Shown here one piece after another: positions 12,513-26,600 of a stretch of 64,000 nucleotides of DNA. The position numbers were made by a program, and so were the translations under genes. Location: contig CM075101.1 in assembly GCA_037576195.1 (NCBI GenBank), positions 35,960,001-36,024,000 on the forward strand, read 5' to 3'. The notes under the pieces were generated by a model, which worked only from the letters and a program-made list of their open reading frames with translations, ran no database searches and was not told where the DNA came from. The DNA comes from Phytoseiulus persimilis (lineage: Eukaryota > Arthropoda > Arachnida > Mesostigmata > Phytoseiidae). Every line of letters starts with the position of its first letter. Within the stretch, counting starts at the first letter, position 1.

Positions 12513-14741
12513 GTGATAAGAAGGGTTGGTTGGCTCACTGCTAGCAGGCACTTCCTTGTTTTTATCATCCTGACTGAGCTCGCTCCGAGGTTTGTGTGCT
12601 GTGCCTGCCGTACCGAATGAGGAAGGCTACCAGAGCTGGGAAGATCTCGAAACGAAGACCCGGAAGGGTTTTTGCCTGCAGAAACCGCCGTGACAAGGAG
12701 CTGCAGCGTGTGGGAACGCGCAACTCCAACGACAGCCAGCCCCAGCACTCGAAGCTCTCCTGGGAATCAACCCCGCCCTCGAATCACGGCGACGCAGTGG
12801 TTGTCCTCTGCTCGTTGTTTTTTTGGAGGTCGTCTGGACCAGAAACAAAACTGTGGCATATTCGTCGGCATAACGATCTTTATTTTCAACAGATGTGGAA
12901 AGTTCCAGTAATCCGCAAGTCTCGTCCTGCAAGTGTCCGACCCGGGCGAGCTGTTTTGTAGTGGCCAGGAAGTCAGTTCATCCTGTTGGGAGGTCATTCT
13001 CAGAACCTTGAACTTGATCCAGGAAGATCGCGACAGCCAACCTGGTCACCCACAGAACCTGCTCCGAGTCCGAACGGTTCTTGAAATCGAGCAGATCTAG
13101 CGGAAGATTCGCCCACTACTCCTGCCGGAGGGAGCGGATGCGGTTTTCTTGGTTCACTGTTTTTCGGAGGCAACGGTGAGTGCGCTCGCTCTGTTCCCAC
13201 TCCGGTCGGTGACCACCATTTGCTTGGCAACATCTACTCGATCCGATACGAGAGGTGGGCCAGAAGGTGGGCCGGCTCAAATGGAACCCGATCGTCTTTA
13301 GCCTTCAGTGTCGCTTTCTGTTCGGAAGCAGCATATCGTGGGCTTCTGTTCCGGCTGCGGAAGTCTGCACAACTAATTTCTGAAAGTCATTTGCATCGGA
13401 ATAAGCGCCATTAGCCTTCAAGCTCACGTGCGTCCCATTGCCAGTGAAGCCGCCGTATATGGGTGAAGAGAAAGCGACGACGAAAGCTGACGGTAATTAT
13501 GATTCCCGGGTCCGAGACGAATGCGAAGGAAAACAACATATTTGCTGTATTTGTAGTATTATTAGCAACTGCCAACTCCGGCCACAGGCGACGGATCCGA
13601 TGGCTCCTGCTCTGGTTGCGGGCGGGGGTTTTCGACTGCTGACACATTTGTGGGGTAGCACGTCCCGTCCAGCGAACATTTTGCCGCTCGTTGAAAGAAG
13701 ACGCCCGTTCGTTCGTTCGATCGATCGACCATAAAGCTCTCAGCACCAGAAGAAAACAAGAACCCTCAGTAGCGCGATAGTCCGATATCCCCGAGGCCCC
13801 TTCCTGTCCATGGCTGAGGCACCGTTAGAAAGCGAAAGTCCATCTGGTTTCGAGAGACGACAGCCCACTACGACCGTTTCCTTCATGAAGAGTCCCATTG
13901 AAAAAACTCGGACATCGACCAGAATTTCTGCAACCTGCAGGACGAGGGAGGCCATTCAGGGAACTTTCTGCGCTCTGACATAACGGTTAGGTAATGAGAT
14001 TGAGAAATGTCGCCGCTTGCTCCACTCGATTTCCTCACTTGCTTTTTTTCGTCGAGCGATTCGAAATCGACGAATTCGCGCAGGTGAGCTGAATCGGGTG
14101 TCGGAGTTCCACCAGTTTCAGGTCAATGTGTTCTCTCTCTCGGTGCGTGATTGAATCAAAGCCCGAGAGTCGTGGGTTCTCTACCTGCCCGCTCTCTGTC
14201 CTGCTCATCAAAAAGTGACGAGGAAGCTCCGCAATTCAGCGAGCTCTGCAACGTTTGTCGAGTTTTCGTCAGTCGCGAGCAGTTTCCTAGCTTCTCGCGG
14301 ACGATTTCGTAATCAGCTGACTCGAGACCCCGATGCCGTAGCATCCGGAGCAAGGGTGTAATGTTCAAAACTCAACACTTTCTTTCGGTGCTCATAAAAA
14401 TTGCGCAACAGGGGATTGATTGCTTGATTGGGTTGGGAGGCGTTCGATGCAAAGCTACGACGTTTACAATCGTCGGTTCGCGAACGCCGTACCTTGTCGC
14501 TATAAATCCCATTTCAGACAGTCAAAGACAAACAGAGGCCTCCGTGTTGTCGATTGCCTCCTCTCGTATGCTCGAAGTTGTTTTAGGTGTCTACTTTCGA
14601 TGTTGCTACCGATGCGACCGTCACCCGGTTCTCAGAACATCCACGAGGTCAAACATTGGCATCGCAAGCGCTCGTTTAGGACCGAAACTGACCGGAACTG
14701 AGGTCTTCGTTGCGAGCCGGCCCGTTCTCAAAGTCTCTAAG

Positions 14742-15018
14742 TCGTAAATCCCCTGAAGCAAGTCCCTTCCGGGAACTCTTGCGAGCCGTTCTGGCGGAGC
14801 GAAAATTTCTCAAAATTCGTCGGGCGATCTCATCCGATGCTGTTCGTGTATGCCGCAACTTGAACACATATGCTGCGGAAATTTCATCAGTCGAAGCGGC
14901 AATAAATGCCAAATTTGACTTTACCGAGTTCATTTTACGGCCGTCCCAGAGGAAGGCCTTGATTTCGGAGGGAATCAAGGTCGTCGCTGAGGAGCTAGCT
15001 CTGGTCGCCGCTCAATAA
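14742..15018 (+). CDS. Candidate terminal coding exon, family unknown
   Basis: After an acceptor (CTCTAAG, AG at 14,740-14,741) a phase-2 frame stays open for about 91 codons to a TAA at 15,016-15,018. The codon composition looks coding. It predicts a helical, Ala/Glu-rich C-terminus ending ALISEGIKVVAEELALVAAQ. An AATAAA lies about 430 bp downstream (15,448-15,453). The main doubt is that the complementary strand is also open over nearly the same interval (14,676-14,978) with plausible codons, so the strand is not certain. I do not recognise the protein, and upstream exons were not found. Confidence 0.35.
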
Positions 15019-15447
15019 TTTCATGCGAAATTGTTTTAACTATCGCGATCCCGAATCAAAGAACGATCCGAACAACGGGGCTGAGAAGGCCCGAGGCTCC
15101 GGCACCTACCGAGTGGGCTCGAGGGTTAGGGAAAGCCGGGCATTCTTCCGACGGTCGGTTTTTCTCTGTCGAAATCCGTCGGTGTGAATCCGCGGGATGT
15201 TGAAGAGTTTCGCTTTCTGCGCGAATCAATTCAGGAGGCGCTTTTGTAATTCGTGTGTTTGCAGCTGTTCCAGCGACTGATGAACTGGTTGCAGGAAAAA
15301 GGTATTTGTCTTCTGCTCCTCGGGTCTAGACCGCTAAGGTCACCGCGAGGCCGAGGAAACGCCGTTCAGAAAATCTGTTCATATTTGTCAATGCCAATTG
15401 CCTGTCTTACGCGTTCACACAGCACAAACATGCGGCAGATAACAAAC

Positions 15448-15453
15448 AATAAA
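15448..15453 (+). terminator. Poly(A) signal AATAAA
   Basis: A perfect hexamer downstream of the stop at 15,018. Another AATAAA occurs near 15,643. Either could end the transcript of the candidate exon upstream. Confidence 0.3.
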
Positions 15454-18400
15454 TTTTCTTGTGATCTCTCTCAGTTTTTTCCTCAATATTCTCCTACAAG
15501 GTTTTTGTCTTGCCCGTGTGTGTTGTCAATCTACGAATACTGAAGCTACTACCCACCAGCCCGCTGTGATTCGCCGTCGATCCTCTTCGAATGCAGCGAG
15601 GGCAAGTGATTCATCCGAGTGGAATCGAATACGAATGCCCCTTAATAAACATCAGACGACGGAAATTCGTTAGCTAGATATCAATCCTCGTAACGTTCGC
15701 TCAACGATCGATCCCGCGAGAAATCGTCGGTGAAGCGAAAGAAAATCGTATTCAATCTGAAACACATGGAAGTGCTCAGTGATTCTCCGACTGTCCCTCC
15801 GATTGTAACACTCCCTAGTCCGACACCGACTGGTCTGTGTCGGAGCTGCGGATCCAAAGTGGATGATCCAACGAGCACAGCTCTAATCCTTTGTTGTCGC
15901 AGAAAAAAACCGTTGGCGTTTCCAGAAAACGGAGTAGATATTCGACCTAGACGGAAATCTTTCGCTCCGAAAATCAATCGAGGCCCTTCTTGTTTTCATC
16001 TCGCAACCTTGTGAACATCTTTTGAAGGTGTTGTCTCGCAGTGCTGCGGACCAGTTCCGTTCCACGGCGCGATTCCGAACAGAGCCCTCTCAAACGATCC
16101 CTAAAGCAACAGATTCTTCCGGTGAGGCGGAGAACAAGGTCGGCATCGGGAACCGAAAATCGGTCCCGAATGATCAAACAACTCTTCGGCCGTTAACATC
16201 GAATTCGGGGGCAGAACTGTTCCTGATTCGCTACTCCGACCAGATCCACTCCAACAGCACTTCCTTATTGCGTTCCATGCTGGACCGTGAATGATGACCA
16301 TGACGCATCGAATTCTGGTGTACTGTACAGCCAGGTAAACAAGCACTGTCAGCAACCTCAGCCGAGCTTCCTCAAACCCTCCTCGAACGGTTGGGGGAAT
16401 CCGCAACGATGACAGAGACGATGACCATCAAGTTCGAACATCGTCGGAGCAAAAGAACGGCAAGCGGTCAGCCGCCGAACGTCTGATTGTGGTTGAAACA
16501 AATCAGAAATATTTTCATAGGCTTCTGTAGTAGTCAAGCATCGTCAACAGTTGAACGACCTCGCGGAACACTGACTTAGTTATGAGAGAGCCGCTGCAAG
16601 AAACGAAATGGGCCGGTCATTCACCTCACAAAGTGACGTCACTCCCTGATAGCAGCAGCGTCTGCGGAAGCGTCAGCGACAGCCGATTCCGTAATGGTTT
16701 GCATGCTACACGGAGCTTCAACCTTTCTCCTCGTGTAACGCGAGAGCGACAAGCCGCCGGTCGAGCTAGCGCGGGAGGCATGCATGAGTTGGCATGGGAA
16801 GCAAGCAAGCGCGAGCATCATGCCTTAACCCGGTCGATCCGAGCCGTGGATGTTCAGGTGTCGATGTCCCTCTCCGCTTACCAACCTGTCGGCCCTCCAG
16901 TCAACCTGACCAAGCGTTCTCGGTCTGGCTGACTGCTCATTCAATTTGACGAACATCAATGGGCGCCCAGCCAGGGCTCCAGCTTCCCGAGCGGCGATCC
17001 AGCCACAGCGAATGTCCCGTTAAGGTCGAGCAGAAGGCATTACCCTCAACCTGATTTTCCATCAAATGTCGAACGGTGTCGATGATGCGAACGAGAGCCC
17101 CATCTGAGGCGGAGAATGCTTTGCGTGACGAGTTTCCCGCGACCTGACCTCAGGAGCCACGAGTTTAGACCGTAGCAGAAGAAGAACTCAGGTGGATTCA
17201 GTGATAACTCGGTGGAGCTCGTCTGCCCACCAAAAGACGCAGAGTCGCTCGAAATACGACTCGAATGGAGAGTTCGATTTTCGAAGACGCGTGTATCAAG
17301 CGAGGCTCAACAACACTTTCCTCTGCAAACCCTCTTTTGTCATGATCTAGTTCTGAGAGACATGCAGAAAGCTGAGCCCGGAACTCCGTCGTGGTGTTGT
17401 TTCTCAGACCAAACAGAACCGCGAGCACTCGGTTCCATCCCCAACGGGGACTTTCACTTGCTAGAAGCTTCGCACGATTCGCGACGCCGCCAAATTCAGC
17501 CGTCAAAAGTATCGCGCTGGGTTCAACGACCGCCAACCATAAGGACGGTCAGAATGTAGGACGGTTCCGTTTCGCGACTTTCTGGAAATTTCGTTCACCA
17601 CTCCTAGGAATCAGGTGAGTCAGCATGGAGTCGCCAATCAGTCATTGTGAATTTTCTATGCCGATCTCCACATGGAGCCAGTTCATTGATTTATGGCCCT
17701 CGGGCGGCCGTCTATACCGCTCGACAATCGTCGCGATCTCTCTGAAAGTATTGTACCATGCCTAGGAGTCGGGTCGAACAAATCCGTTATGTGCCAAGCG
17801 ACGTATTGCACAGCTGAATGACATCGACTCTCTTTTTGATTAAGGCCATCCTCAATTATCGGACGGTCATGGATTCGAATCCTCAACTCATCCATCGGGG
17901 TTTGTGACACTCTTCCTGACGACTCATCGACATGAGCGGAACGGAATTCGGATTGAGTTTTCCGCACTCGGGGAGTCCGAGTCCGCCGATTCGCATTTCT
18001 GAAGGCAGCGAGAACGGCGGCCTTCTATGCCGGTTGGGCTCAATGTACTGTCAGAGGTTTCTTGTGCGGGTTCGGACCGAAGTGGGTTGGGATCCCGCAA
18101 CGCTCCAGGAATGCATTTAAGGCTGTAGGCTCATGAGCTCCCGCTACAAGAGCGTTCCCCGAGGACTCACTTGCTCCGTTGTTCTCCTCTGCGGGCTGGT
18201 CGGTCTGTCGGTCGATCTGTTTCTTCCGTTAGCCGAGGGTTCTCGTGAGGGATCCGGAAGCGAGTTCAATGACCCCGCGTCGGCCGACAAGCAAGCGAGC
18301 GAGCGCCTGCCAGCCAGTCGGGCAACACACTGACTTACTTTCGGGGACGTTGGTCTACATCTGAGTCAAGCTATAACACTCACTGCTCAACATGAACAAG

Positions 18401-21400
18401 TCACATCTAACGGCGGCGGCCGACGACTTGGGGATTGACCCCTACTACCGATCGCGGGGAAGTTCTCGTTCGAAGGCTCCGAGACGTCCCCAACGGGCCC
18501 CATGCGCGCAGCTTCCCCGAGGTCTCCGAAGCATCTCGGAGACTGATCAGGATATCTGGAACTATGTAGATTGAGCGCATGTGAGGGAGAATTGCGATCT
18601 CGAATCTTCGAGCGAAATGTACGGCATCGCTCCCGGACGCAGATCACAGAATTGAGCTTAGTGGAAGCGCACATGGAAATACGCGATCTTCTCGAATGCG
18701 ATCACATGACGACAGCTTGGTCGAGGACTCTGTCCGTCCTGTTCCTGTGTGTGAGAGCGCATTCGGATGCGGTCATAAGTGGACCAGTTCACAACGTAAT
18801 CCTCCGTCGGACAGACTGCGGGGTCAACGACCCGAATGATGCTATGCTTTGTTTCAGCATCGTGTGTCAACATGGCATCATTTCGCATCTCCAGTCACTC
18901 GCACACCGTCGCCAACACCGCCACGAGATTGATTCCGACATTGGGCGGTCGGGGGTCGGCGGTAAAACCTGCAAGACATCGACTTCAGGACGCCCCCACG
19001 AGCATCTGGGTTCATTGACACCCAATTCGGTCAGCGAAAGTAGCGTCTCATCCCTCCAGTGAAAGCTTTGGGTTTACTTTGTACGGACGACCAGAGGATG
19101 GATAGACGAGCGAATGACCAAGCGCATTTCTGGCGAAAGTTCACCAGACTCGCGCATGGCCTCCTCGAGAACACTGCGCCCGCCGGCCGGCCGACGGAAT
19201 CGAGCCTTCCGCGTCCGCCGCTTGACGTAAACACAGCCGTCTCTCCGAAATGCCAGTCCGCTACGAACCCGGGGTCGATGACCGGCCTAATCGATTCGAG
19301 GGCCATGCAACGGAAGGGACTCGCTCAGCACCCCGTGGGGACCTCCACCGAGGCCCCTGACCCAATTCGAGGTCACTCCTCTCGCCGAGGCCCTTCCTCG
19401 GTGTTCCTCTATGGTAAGATGCTACCGCCGTGCCCGCTGCCGTGCCCGCTACCGCCGCGCCGGCTCTCCGTAGAGATTCCAGTGTGCAGGCAGCGGGGTG
19501 AACGACCTGCTAACCAAAACAGACCAAAGTCGGTGACCGGCACGCTTTCGTTGAACGCCATTGGGGACACCGCTGCTCGGACTGCGGCCACTTCTATCAG
19601 ACCAGTATCCGAGGGAGTCCAATCTTTTCCCATTCTTCCGTCTTGCTCGCATTCATTGTCAAGCAAATGGTAAGTCTTTCGACCGAGATCACCCTGAGTT
19701 TTGGCGCCGGAGTCAGATGCGTGAAATCATCAGATGAGGCGGGTTGAAACGTCGTCTTCTCCGCTCGGGTCTCCGATTTTGATCTCCAACTTATATCACC
19801 CCGGAGAACGCGGGCTTCAAAAAGCAACCAGAGAGGAAACTATGGAAGGGACGCGCGCTGGTGGATGAGCCAGGCACAACTCTCGATGGGTTCTGGTTGA
19901 CGTTCAAGAGTAATCGAACACTGACAGGAGTAGAGTGCTCTGACACAGGTAGGTTTGTTTCTCTTTCGAGCTCCCAGAACTCAGACCGAGTCTCTCTCTT
20001 CTCCCACTCAACCCCAGCTTGGTTGTTGATCTCTCATAATGAGGAACACAGCCCGCAAACGAGTCCCCGGAACGGTTCTTTGTTCGCGAGTCATCACTCT
20101 ACTCGCATGTCGAAAGTCATTAACAAGTTTCAAGCGCGTATCACTGTTGCTGCTGACTGTGATTCCCTGCTTTGTTTTCGGCGGATTCCATTTCTGGCGT
20201 CCGCGAACTCATTGCTCGAAGTTCGAGTCGTTCCCCGGCTCCTCTGCTGACTTTCCAGCACGGATCCAACGCCGCCCGACGGTGCTTTACCCATTCTGAC
20301 CCTCAACTCGAAGTCGAGAGGACCATGAAGTCAAACCGGAACTTCCCCAAGGAGCGTTGCTCCGCGCCAGGAGGGACAGGAGACGTCGAGCCGTTCGAAT
20401 CCGCGGTCTTGCCGTGGAGTTTGAACCAGCCAGGATGGGGAGGGGCGAACTCGGAAACATAGTCAGGATGGGCTAAGAGTGGACTGGAAAAATTATCGCC
20501 ACGGGCACAACCGGGGCTCGATGGAGCCGATGAAAATCCTGTCGAGAGTTCCCAGACGCGAGTTCGCGGGGCGGAAAGCAACCCTTTTAGTGTCTCTCAC
20601 CCTGAGAAGAGGAGACCGACATCTAGTATCGTCTTCGTCTGGCGCGCGCTGAACCGTCGCATCGCTAACTCCGAGGTTCTCACCTCTCAGCTTTGTTTTT
20701 TATCGGTCATTCATCTGCTCATTGGCATCGCCTGTTGTCTCGAACTCAGAACTCTGACATTAATAACAACAACGACAGAACGAATAGTCCGCTACGGCGG
20801 TCGCGACCACCGCGAAAGTCTTAACGTTTGTCGCAGACCGAAATCGGCACAGAATTGATTCAACCGCGTGCGCGGGATGGAAGATCGGGTCAACGACCTC
20901 ATTGTCTCGTTTTGACTGAACTTCAAAATTAACGAGGTCCAAGAGGAAAAATTCTGGACGAGAGAAATGCATGATCTGACGACGACGACGATCGGTGGGA
21001 ACTTTTGCCGATTCCAGCCGAGTCAAGGAAACGGATACGCGGACGGCTGGAGGGAAATACGGATGGACGAGTCATAAAGTAGAAAAGAGGACAATGCGGG
21101 GATTACTGATTCCTGTTTTTGATGACCGCTCGTTCAGCCGGGCGATGTTACTGTGTCAAAGGTGTATTTTGTAGGCGATGTGAACGACGAGGTGAAGTGG
21201 CCGAGTACCTCGGAACCAGCACTGGAGCGTGCATTTCAACTCGGGAGGCTTCCGAGCAAGTCAGGCTGCCGAACTTTCCAAGAAGTCGCCTGGATGCATC
21301 CGATGGAAAGCTTTCGTTCCACTTTTGTCCACCGTTGGACCCCGCGCATGAGATCAAGTGACGACGAAATCAGCGAAGGTCTCAGTCCCATGAATTTCGC

Positions 21401-22439
21401 ATCGTGCCTTGGCAGCATATATGCCGTTGGCCTTAAGATGAGGATATGTTCTCACAGGTTGATGTCCTAACACTCAAAATAATTCATCGCATGTAACAGG
21501 CTCCAGCCGAGCTCAGCCTGGTTGCGCACCGCTGCCGACGACGACCGTTCGATTCTCCAGGAAGTCACTCGGAGGCCTGTGACCCAATAGTTTCAATAAA
21601 ATCTCGAATCTAGGCCGTTTTTGCGGCCGTTGAACCCTGCCCTGCGAGGGCGACGCGGATGGAAACGCTTTGCGGCGAACAGGAGCTCTTTCCAAGGCTC
21701 GAGCGGAGATGTCCTGCAGTCGACAGGACCCTTCCGGCCCATATTGAGATTTGAGTGTCGAGTCGCGCTCTCCCTTCCGAGCTCGCGATTCGAGCATTGA
21801 ATCCGGAAAACGCCGAGCTAGATTGCCCTGCGGGCATTCTCGAGTTTTCTCGTTCTTCTCGATCACTTCCGCAATGTCACTCGGCGGAGTTTTTGATTCG
21901 AAAAGTATCTTCCCATCATTCCAACGCCACCAGGCATCGAAACTCCGACTTCGAAGGTCCATACTCGATGTCGGGACTGCGTGTCGATTACCTGCATGTG
22001 TCGTCTTTGGAACACTTCGAGTCGGTCGCTAGGGAGCGAACTGACTTCATCAGAATCAGCTCATTCGATGGAATGTACTTCCGCAGTCCAGGGTATTTGA
22101 TAACCGATCGACGGGTCCATAAGCTGGAAGGCGATAAACCTTCGACCTGATGGGGATAGGCCCACTCCAGGAAAGGAACTGTGGTCTACAATGGCTGGCG
22201 CACAGTTCGCTACTCGTTGGGTTCTGCAATGACCGGGTTCAATGACCGACACAGTTCCCAAACGGTGAGGGAGCGACGTCCAGTTACGTCATTGGCGCTG
22301 ACACAGTTTCGGAAGACATCCGAGATCGCGCGACCGAGCGTCACCCAGCATCGTACTCCGGGATCTGGAGTCGACGTGCCGTGCACGTATTTGTGTATGT
22401 TCTTCAGAGCCCGTTGCTGTTGTAGGCTAGCCCCCTACC

Positions 22440-22454
22440 CGCGCGCGCGCGCGC
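22440..22454. repeat. (CG)n dinucleotide tract
   Basis: Alternating C and G for about 15 bp, a potential Z-DNA-forming tract. No other role can be read from the sequence. Confidence 0.7.
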
Positions 22455-23654
22455 TCCACGACGATCGAGCGGTAACGCGGCTTCCCGCGGACCCGCCACA
22501 ACGCAAGGCCGGCCGTTGACCCTCCGCAAGGTGAACAACCTTTGTGCGCGGTGGTTCTGTTTTGGATCCATGCGAGTCTTGTTCACTCGCTTGAATGACG
22601 ACTGGGAGTATTTCTGGATCACTGTGAGGAGCAGCCGATGGGAGGGATTCTGACGATATCATCAGGTCGCTTCCTTGATGGAGGCTGAATGTTGATCAGG
22701 AGCTGAGGTGCTCACCCGCGGCCAGTGGACGGTTTTTGAAGCGTGAGCACCATTTTAGCCTGAGTGCAGTTATCTCCGAGTATCTCCGCTTGCTCTCCGA
22801 ATCATGAATGCGATAGGCGTACGGCTGCTCGCCCGCGCCTCTGCGGAGGGCACTGGACGGAGGATTGAGCCGGAGCTGACCAGGAACCGGAAGAGCAGCC
22901 CCTGGCGTCACGAACGACCTCTCCTCGGCTGAACGTGTTCCTCGAGGTGTGTCTATCACGTGCTGATGGGGAGAGCCTGTTCCTGCGCAATTTCCCAGAC
23001 CATTTCGCCAGTTTACCCGTGGCGCATCGGAGGGGGTGAACGAGTTCGTATGCGCGCATCCTCAGGTGATTCGGTACCGGAGCTCTTCCCGGCTAACCTG
23101 CGTCGAAGTCTTCGCAGGCGATTCTTTTCCCCCGCGCTGCATGACCGTGTTCGGCTGAACACTGATCCTTTATCGGTTCTGCAACCAGACACGACTGTGA
23201 CAATTCCCACTAGGGCCTTCCTTCCTGCGATTGCTGCATCCAAACCGAATAATCATGAGTTCGATCTGCGTTATTGTCGTCCCAGAATCCGCAATCTTGA
23301 TCTCCATGAACGCCTTCATTGGTTCTTCCATCGTTCCGACACTGGCAAGAATAAAAGCCGCGGCTCACTCGTGCAACCGTCTGAAGCCACAGCCGGGGTG
23401 AATGACCGACACACTTTCCGTCGTCGACGACGAAGGCCGTTCCAAGGATGAACGGGAAAAGCCGGCAGTGGAGCCCGCCGACCAATTGAAGATCCGCCTT
23501 TCTAGGCCACAGTCGGTCTCTCGAACCGCGCATTCGACCTCCACTCGGCCCGAATGTGCTTTGACGTTGGAGGAACCATGGAGTACTTGAAAACCAGGAC
23601 AGAAGACAGGCGATTCCGCAATCTGGACCATCAAGCCACCGATCTCGCGGTTTG

Positions 23655-23667
23655 GGGTCATTGACCT
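23655..23667. promoter_or_regulatory. Perfect IR-1 nuclear-receptor-type element
   Basis: GGGTCA-T-TGACCT is a full inverted repeat of the RGGTCA half-site with a 1-bp spacer. This is the configuration known for ecdysone-receptor/USP(RXR) palindromic elements in arthropods. Binding is inferred. Confidence 0.4.
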
Positions 23668-26600
23668 GCTCCCGCTGGAATCACTCTCTCACAGGGAAGA
23701 ATGGATGCCACCGATGGGGTATTCGCGTCCAACGAGAGCAGGCGACGAGACCTACGAGACCGAGATACGTTCAGAATCCGGAGGGAGACTCGCTTCCGCT
23801 AGCTCTGTCAGAGCGACCTCACTCGCGCTGCTGTCGATTATCACGCATAGCAGGTGGAGGTGAAAACATTTTTGGTCGTTCTGACGGAGAAAATTAAGGA
23901 CGGCCAACAAACGGAGCTTCGACTATCACGACGCATGGTTATTGGATCATGCGCTGTGTCGTACCCACCTTTCCCACCTCGACAAACTCTCAGGGATCGA
24001 ATCTACGATACGTACTCTGAGCGTCGGTAGGTTCCGACAGTGAACATCACAAGAACAGGACCCTTGCGGATCTGCGAGGAAGGATTACGGAAGACACCGC
24101 AACGGTTCGTGGCCATGGTTGATAGATGATGAACTAAATCTAGGGCTCTGGTTTGATGACCGCGTTTTGTGGTCAGCTGGAGAAGCGCGCGAGCGACATG
24201 ACGTTGAACCGGTCGACATCGCCGCCATCGTCGTCGTATTGTCTCACACCACCGCCGGTAACTTCACGGACACCCGCCCGAATTCAAATGAGGACACTTC
24301 TTTCGTTATTTTTCTTTCCTTTCTGCAGCAATCTGAACGTCGAGCGCTGCCACTCTACGGATTGCGCTCAGTACGCGCTATTTCAGCTCCAACTTCAGTC
24401 GGCTCTCTGAGCGCTGTTGCGATTGCAGCTGTTGTTGTTGTTGTTGTGGCAACAAGAGGTCCGTCGGTGAGGTGTTGCGAAAGTGATGGCGAATTCAGAG
24501 ATTCCCAAGAGATCCGATGAAAAATGAGCGGCATCTTCCCCTCTCAAGCCCCTCCTGGTTCCCCGACTCCTCCATTTGATCGATATTCCATTGCTTTGTC
24601 TCGAAACCCGCGGTGATGTCCTCAGAAGAGATTATCCTCGACGCCTCGAGTCGGGCTCTGCCGAACCTCAAACGAGGCTGTGTGGCTGTTCCAATTGCCA
24701 GAGCACGCGCAGGGGTCGACGAACTCCGGCCATGTGACAGAGGCAAGCTATACTTCCTACAAATATGAGGTCAGACGTTTCATTACATAATAAGCGGGTG
24801 GCCATCGAGTCATTGGTTCGTAGAGGCGTCGTTCGCTGGCGTCCCCTTTAACCAACCGCAGATCGGATGAGCAATGACCACTGGTGTCTACCGTTCGCAG
24901 CATCGGAATCATCAACCGTAAAACACTTGTTCATCGACATCTTAGCAAGACAGCATCCGTTGGGTGTTCAGTGAATTGGGAAGACCTCTTCTCTGGGACG
25001 AATTCGAGTCCGTGTCAGGTTCTGATCGTTTGGAAATTCTCATGCACGGTGGGGGAGCAGGCCCCGATCGATATTCAGAGCTTTGTGGAGCAGCGGTAGG
25101 ATTTTCGATGTAGCAACAGAATGATTCAGCAAGGAGAAGATTAGATTCCGATTGACGTTCAGGCACCGACTGGTCTGTTTCGCGACATTGAGCGGTCTAA
25201 TCCTTCTATATTGACCGATGCTGAATCGATGTTTGATCGGGCCGAATCTCAATCGCGTGTCCTACGATCGAGTTTACGGATCTCACTGGACTCGGTCAGG
25301 TCAGAGGCTGCCACATTCGCAAGACTCTGATGAACCCTTCGAAGCAATGCCGAGAGCTCTCAACTTGTCATGACATTCACTAAAAGCACCAGACGTTACG
25401 GAAAGGTGACACTCCAGTGCGCCGAGGTGTCAGAGTCGACACAAGCGACCAGCGTTGACAAATAGACACCGCGTTCATCGATGTGTTACCGTCATCAGGT
25501 ATCGCTTATCAGAAACGCTCAATTTAACAGAGTGTCGACAATCTTTGTAATGAGATAACTTCATCCAGCGAAAAGTCCCGCCACTCCTGGCTCAAAAGCT
25601 CAAAAGCAGATAAGAACACAGGGAAGTCTTCACGAGCAAGATTGTTTTGAAGTCCCGGAACCACATCCCGGAAATCCCGCGAGGAGTTTCGAATCTTCCG
25701 GTTTCGTCTCAAGCAACCCATGCACAAGTCGTCGGGAGGTGGCACAATGAGGTCGCGCTTTCGTCGAGCGGAATTTGGTGAAATTCGATTTGAATGAGGA
25801 CGCAGGCCGAAAACAGGCCACATCGCATTCCTTCAAACAGCCACAATGTTCACAGGTAGCCCGCTGCGGCGGTAAAACATTTCACCGGGTACGTCGATCG
25901 GGATGACATCAACAAACTGCAGCACATGGCAGCGCATGACGGGGTACAATGTGCAGAGGAACGTCAGTGCGTGGTGGACCACTTTTGGGGTCGATAACCC
26001 TGGGGGTGGGACCCGTTCCGAGCGAAACCCAACACCGTGACGTTAAACCACCACCGCCGCCGCCATGGCATCCACAACATCGGCTACGATAACGCCAACA
26101 ACAACATCAGCTCGGAAATTTCAGAAACGCGTCAAGTGCACACTTCAGTCTCTTGAAGCTTGTCTCCGGCAAGTCGATCTCAGTGCCGCAACGGCGGTTC
26201 CTTGGATTTATTGCTTCAGGAAATCGTCGCCGTCATTCTCAAAATAACTACGCCACTTTCACCGTGGCGCTTTTGCAGACGATCCTTGCTCGGAAGTGCT
26301 TCTCCACTTCATTACTTAGAATTTTCAGAAGTCCCCTTACCCTATTTCGTCTCACTTTCACCTCTATCTGATCCACCGTTGGCGTTGCGGCACAAAAACT
26401 GAGGCGACTCGGCAGCGCTATACAGACCCGCTGATCAGGAGCCAAATTACTTAAAAATCAGTTCCGGCGGATTCCCGGAGTCCGGCGATCGCTGGAGGAA
26501 ATTTTTCCAAAGTTTCTGACACCGAGTGGTTTTAGAGGATCCCGGTTCCCGCGCTGGGACCTGTCAAGCAAAGCGGGGTTGGCTGATTCGGTTGGGCTAA

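Larger units (their letters stand above)
1285..14741. other. Gene-poor stretch with simple repeats
   Basis: I see no exon here that I can defend. Open frames are short and overlap on opposite strands. Simple-sequence tracts are listed separately. A single nuclear-receptor-like inverted repeat with one mismatch lies at 10,676-10,687. The region may be 5' UTR exons, intron or intergenic DNA belonging to the promoter at 1,240. Confidence 0.4.
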
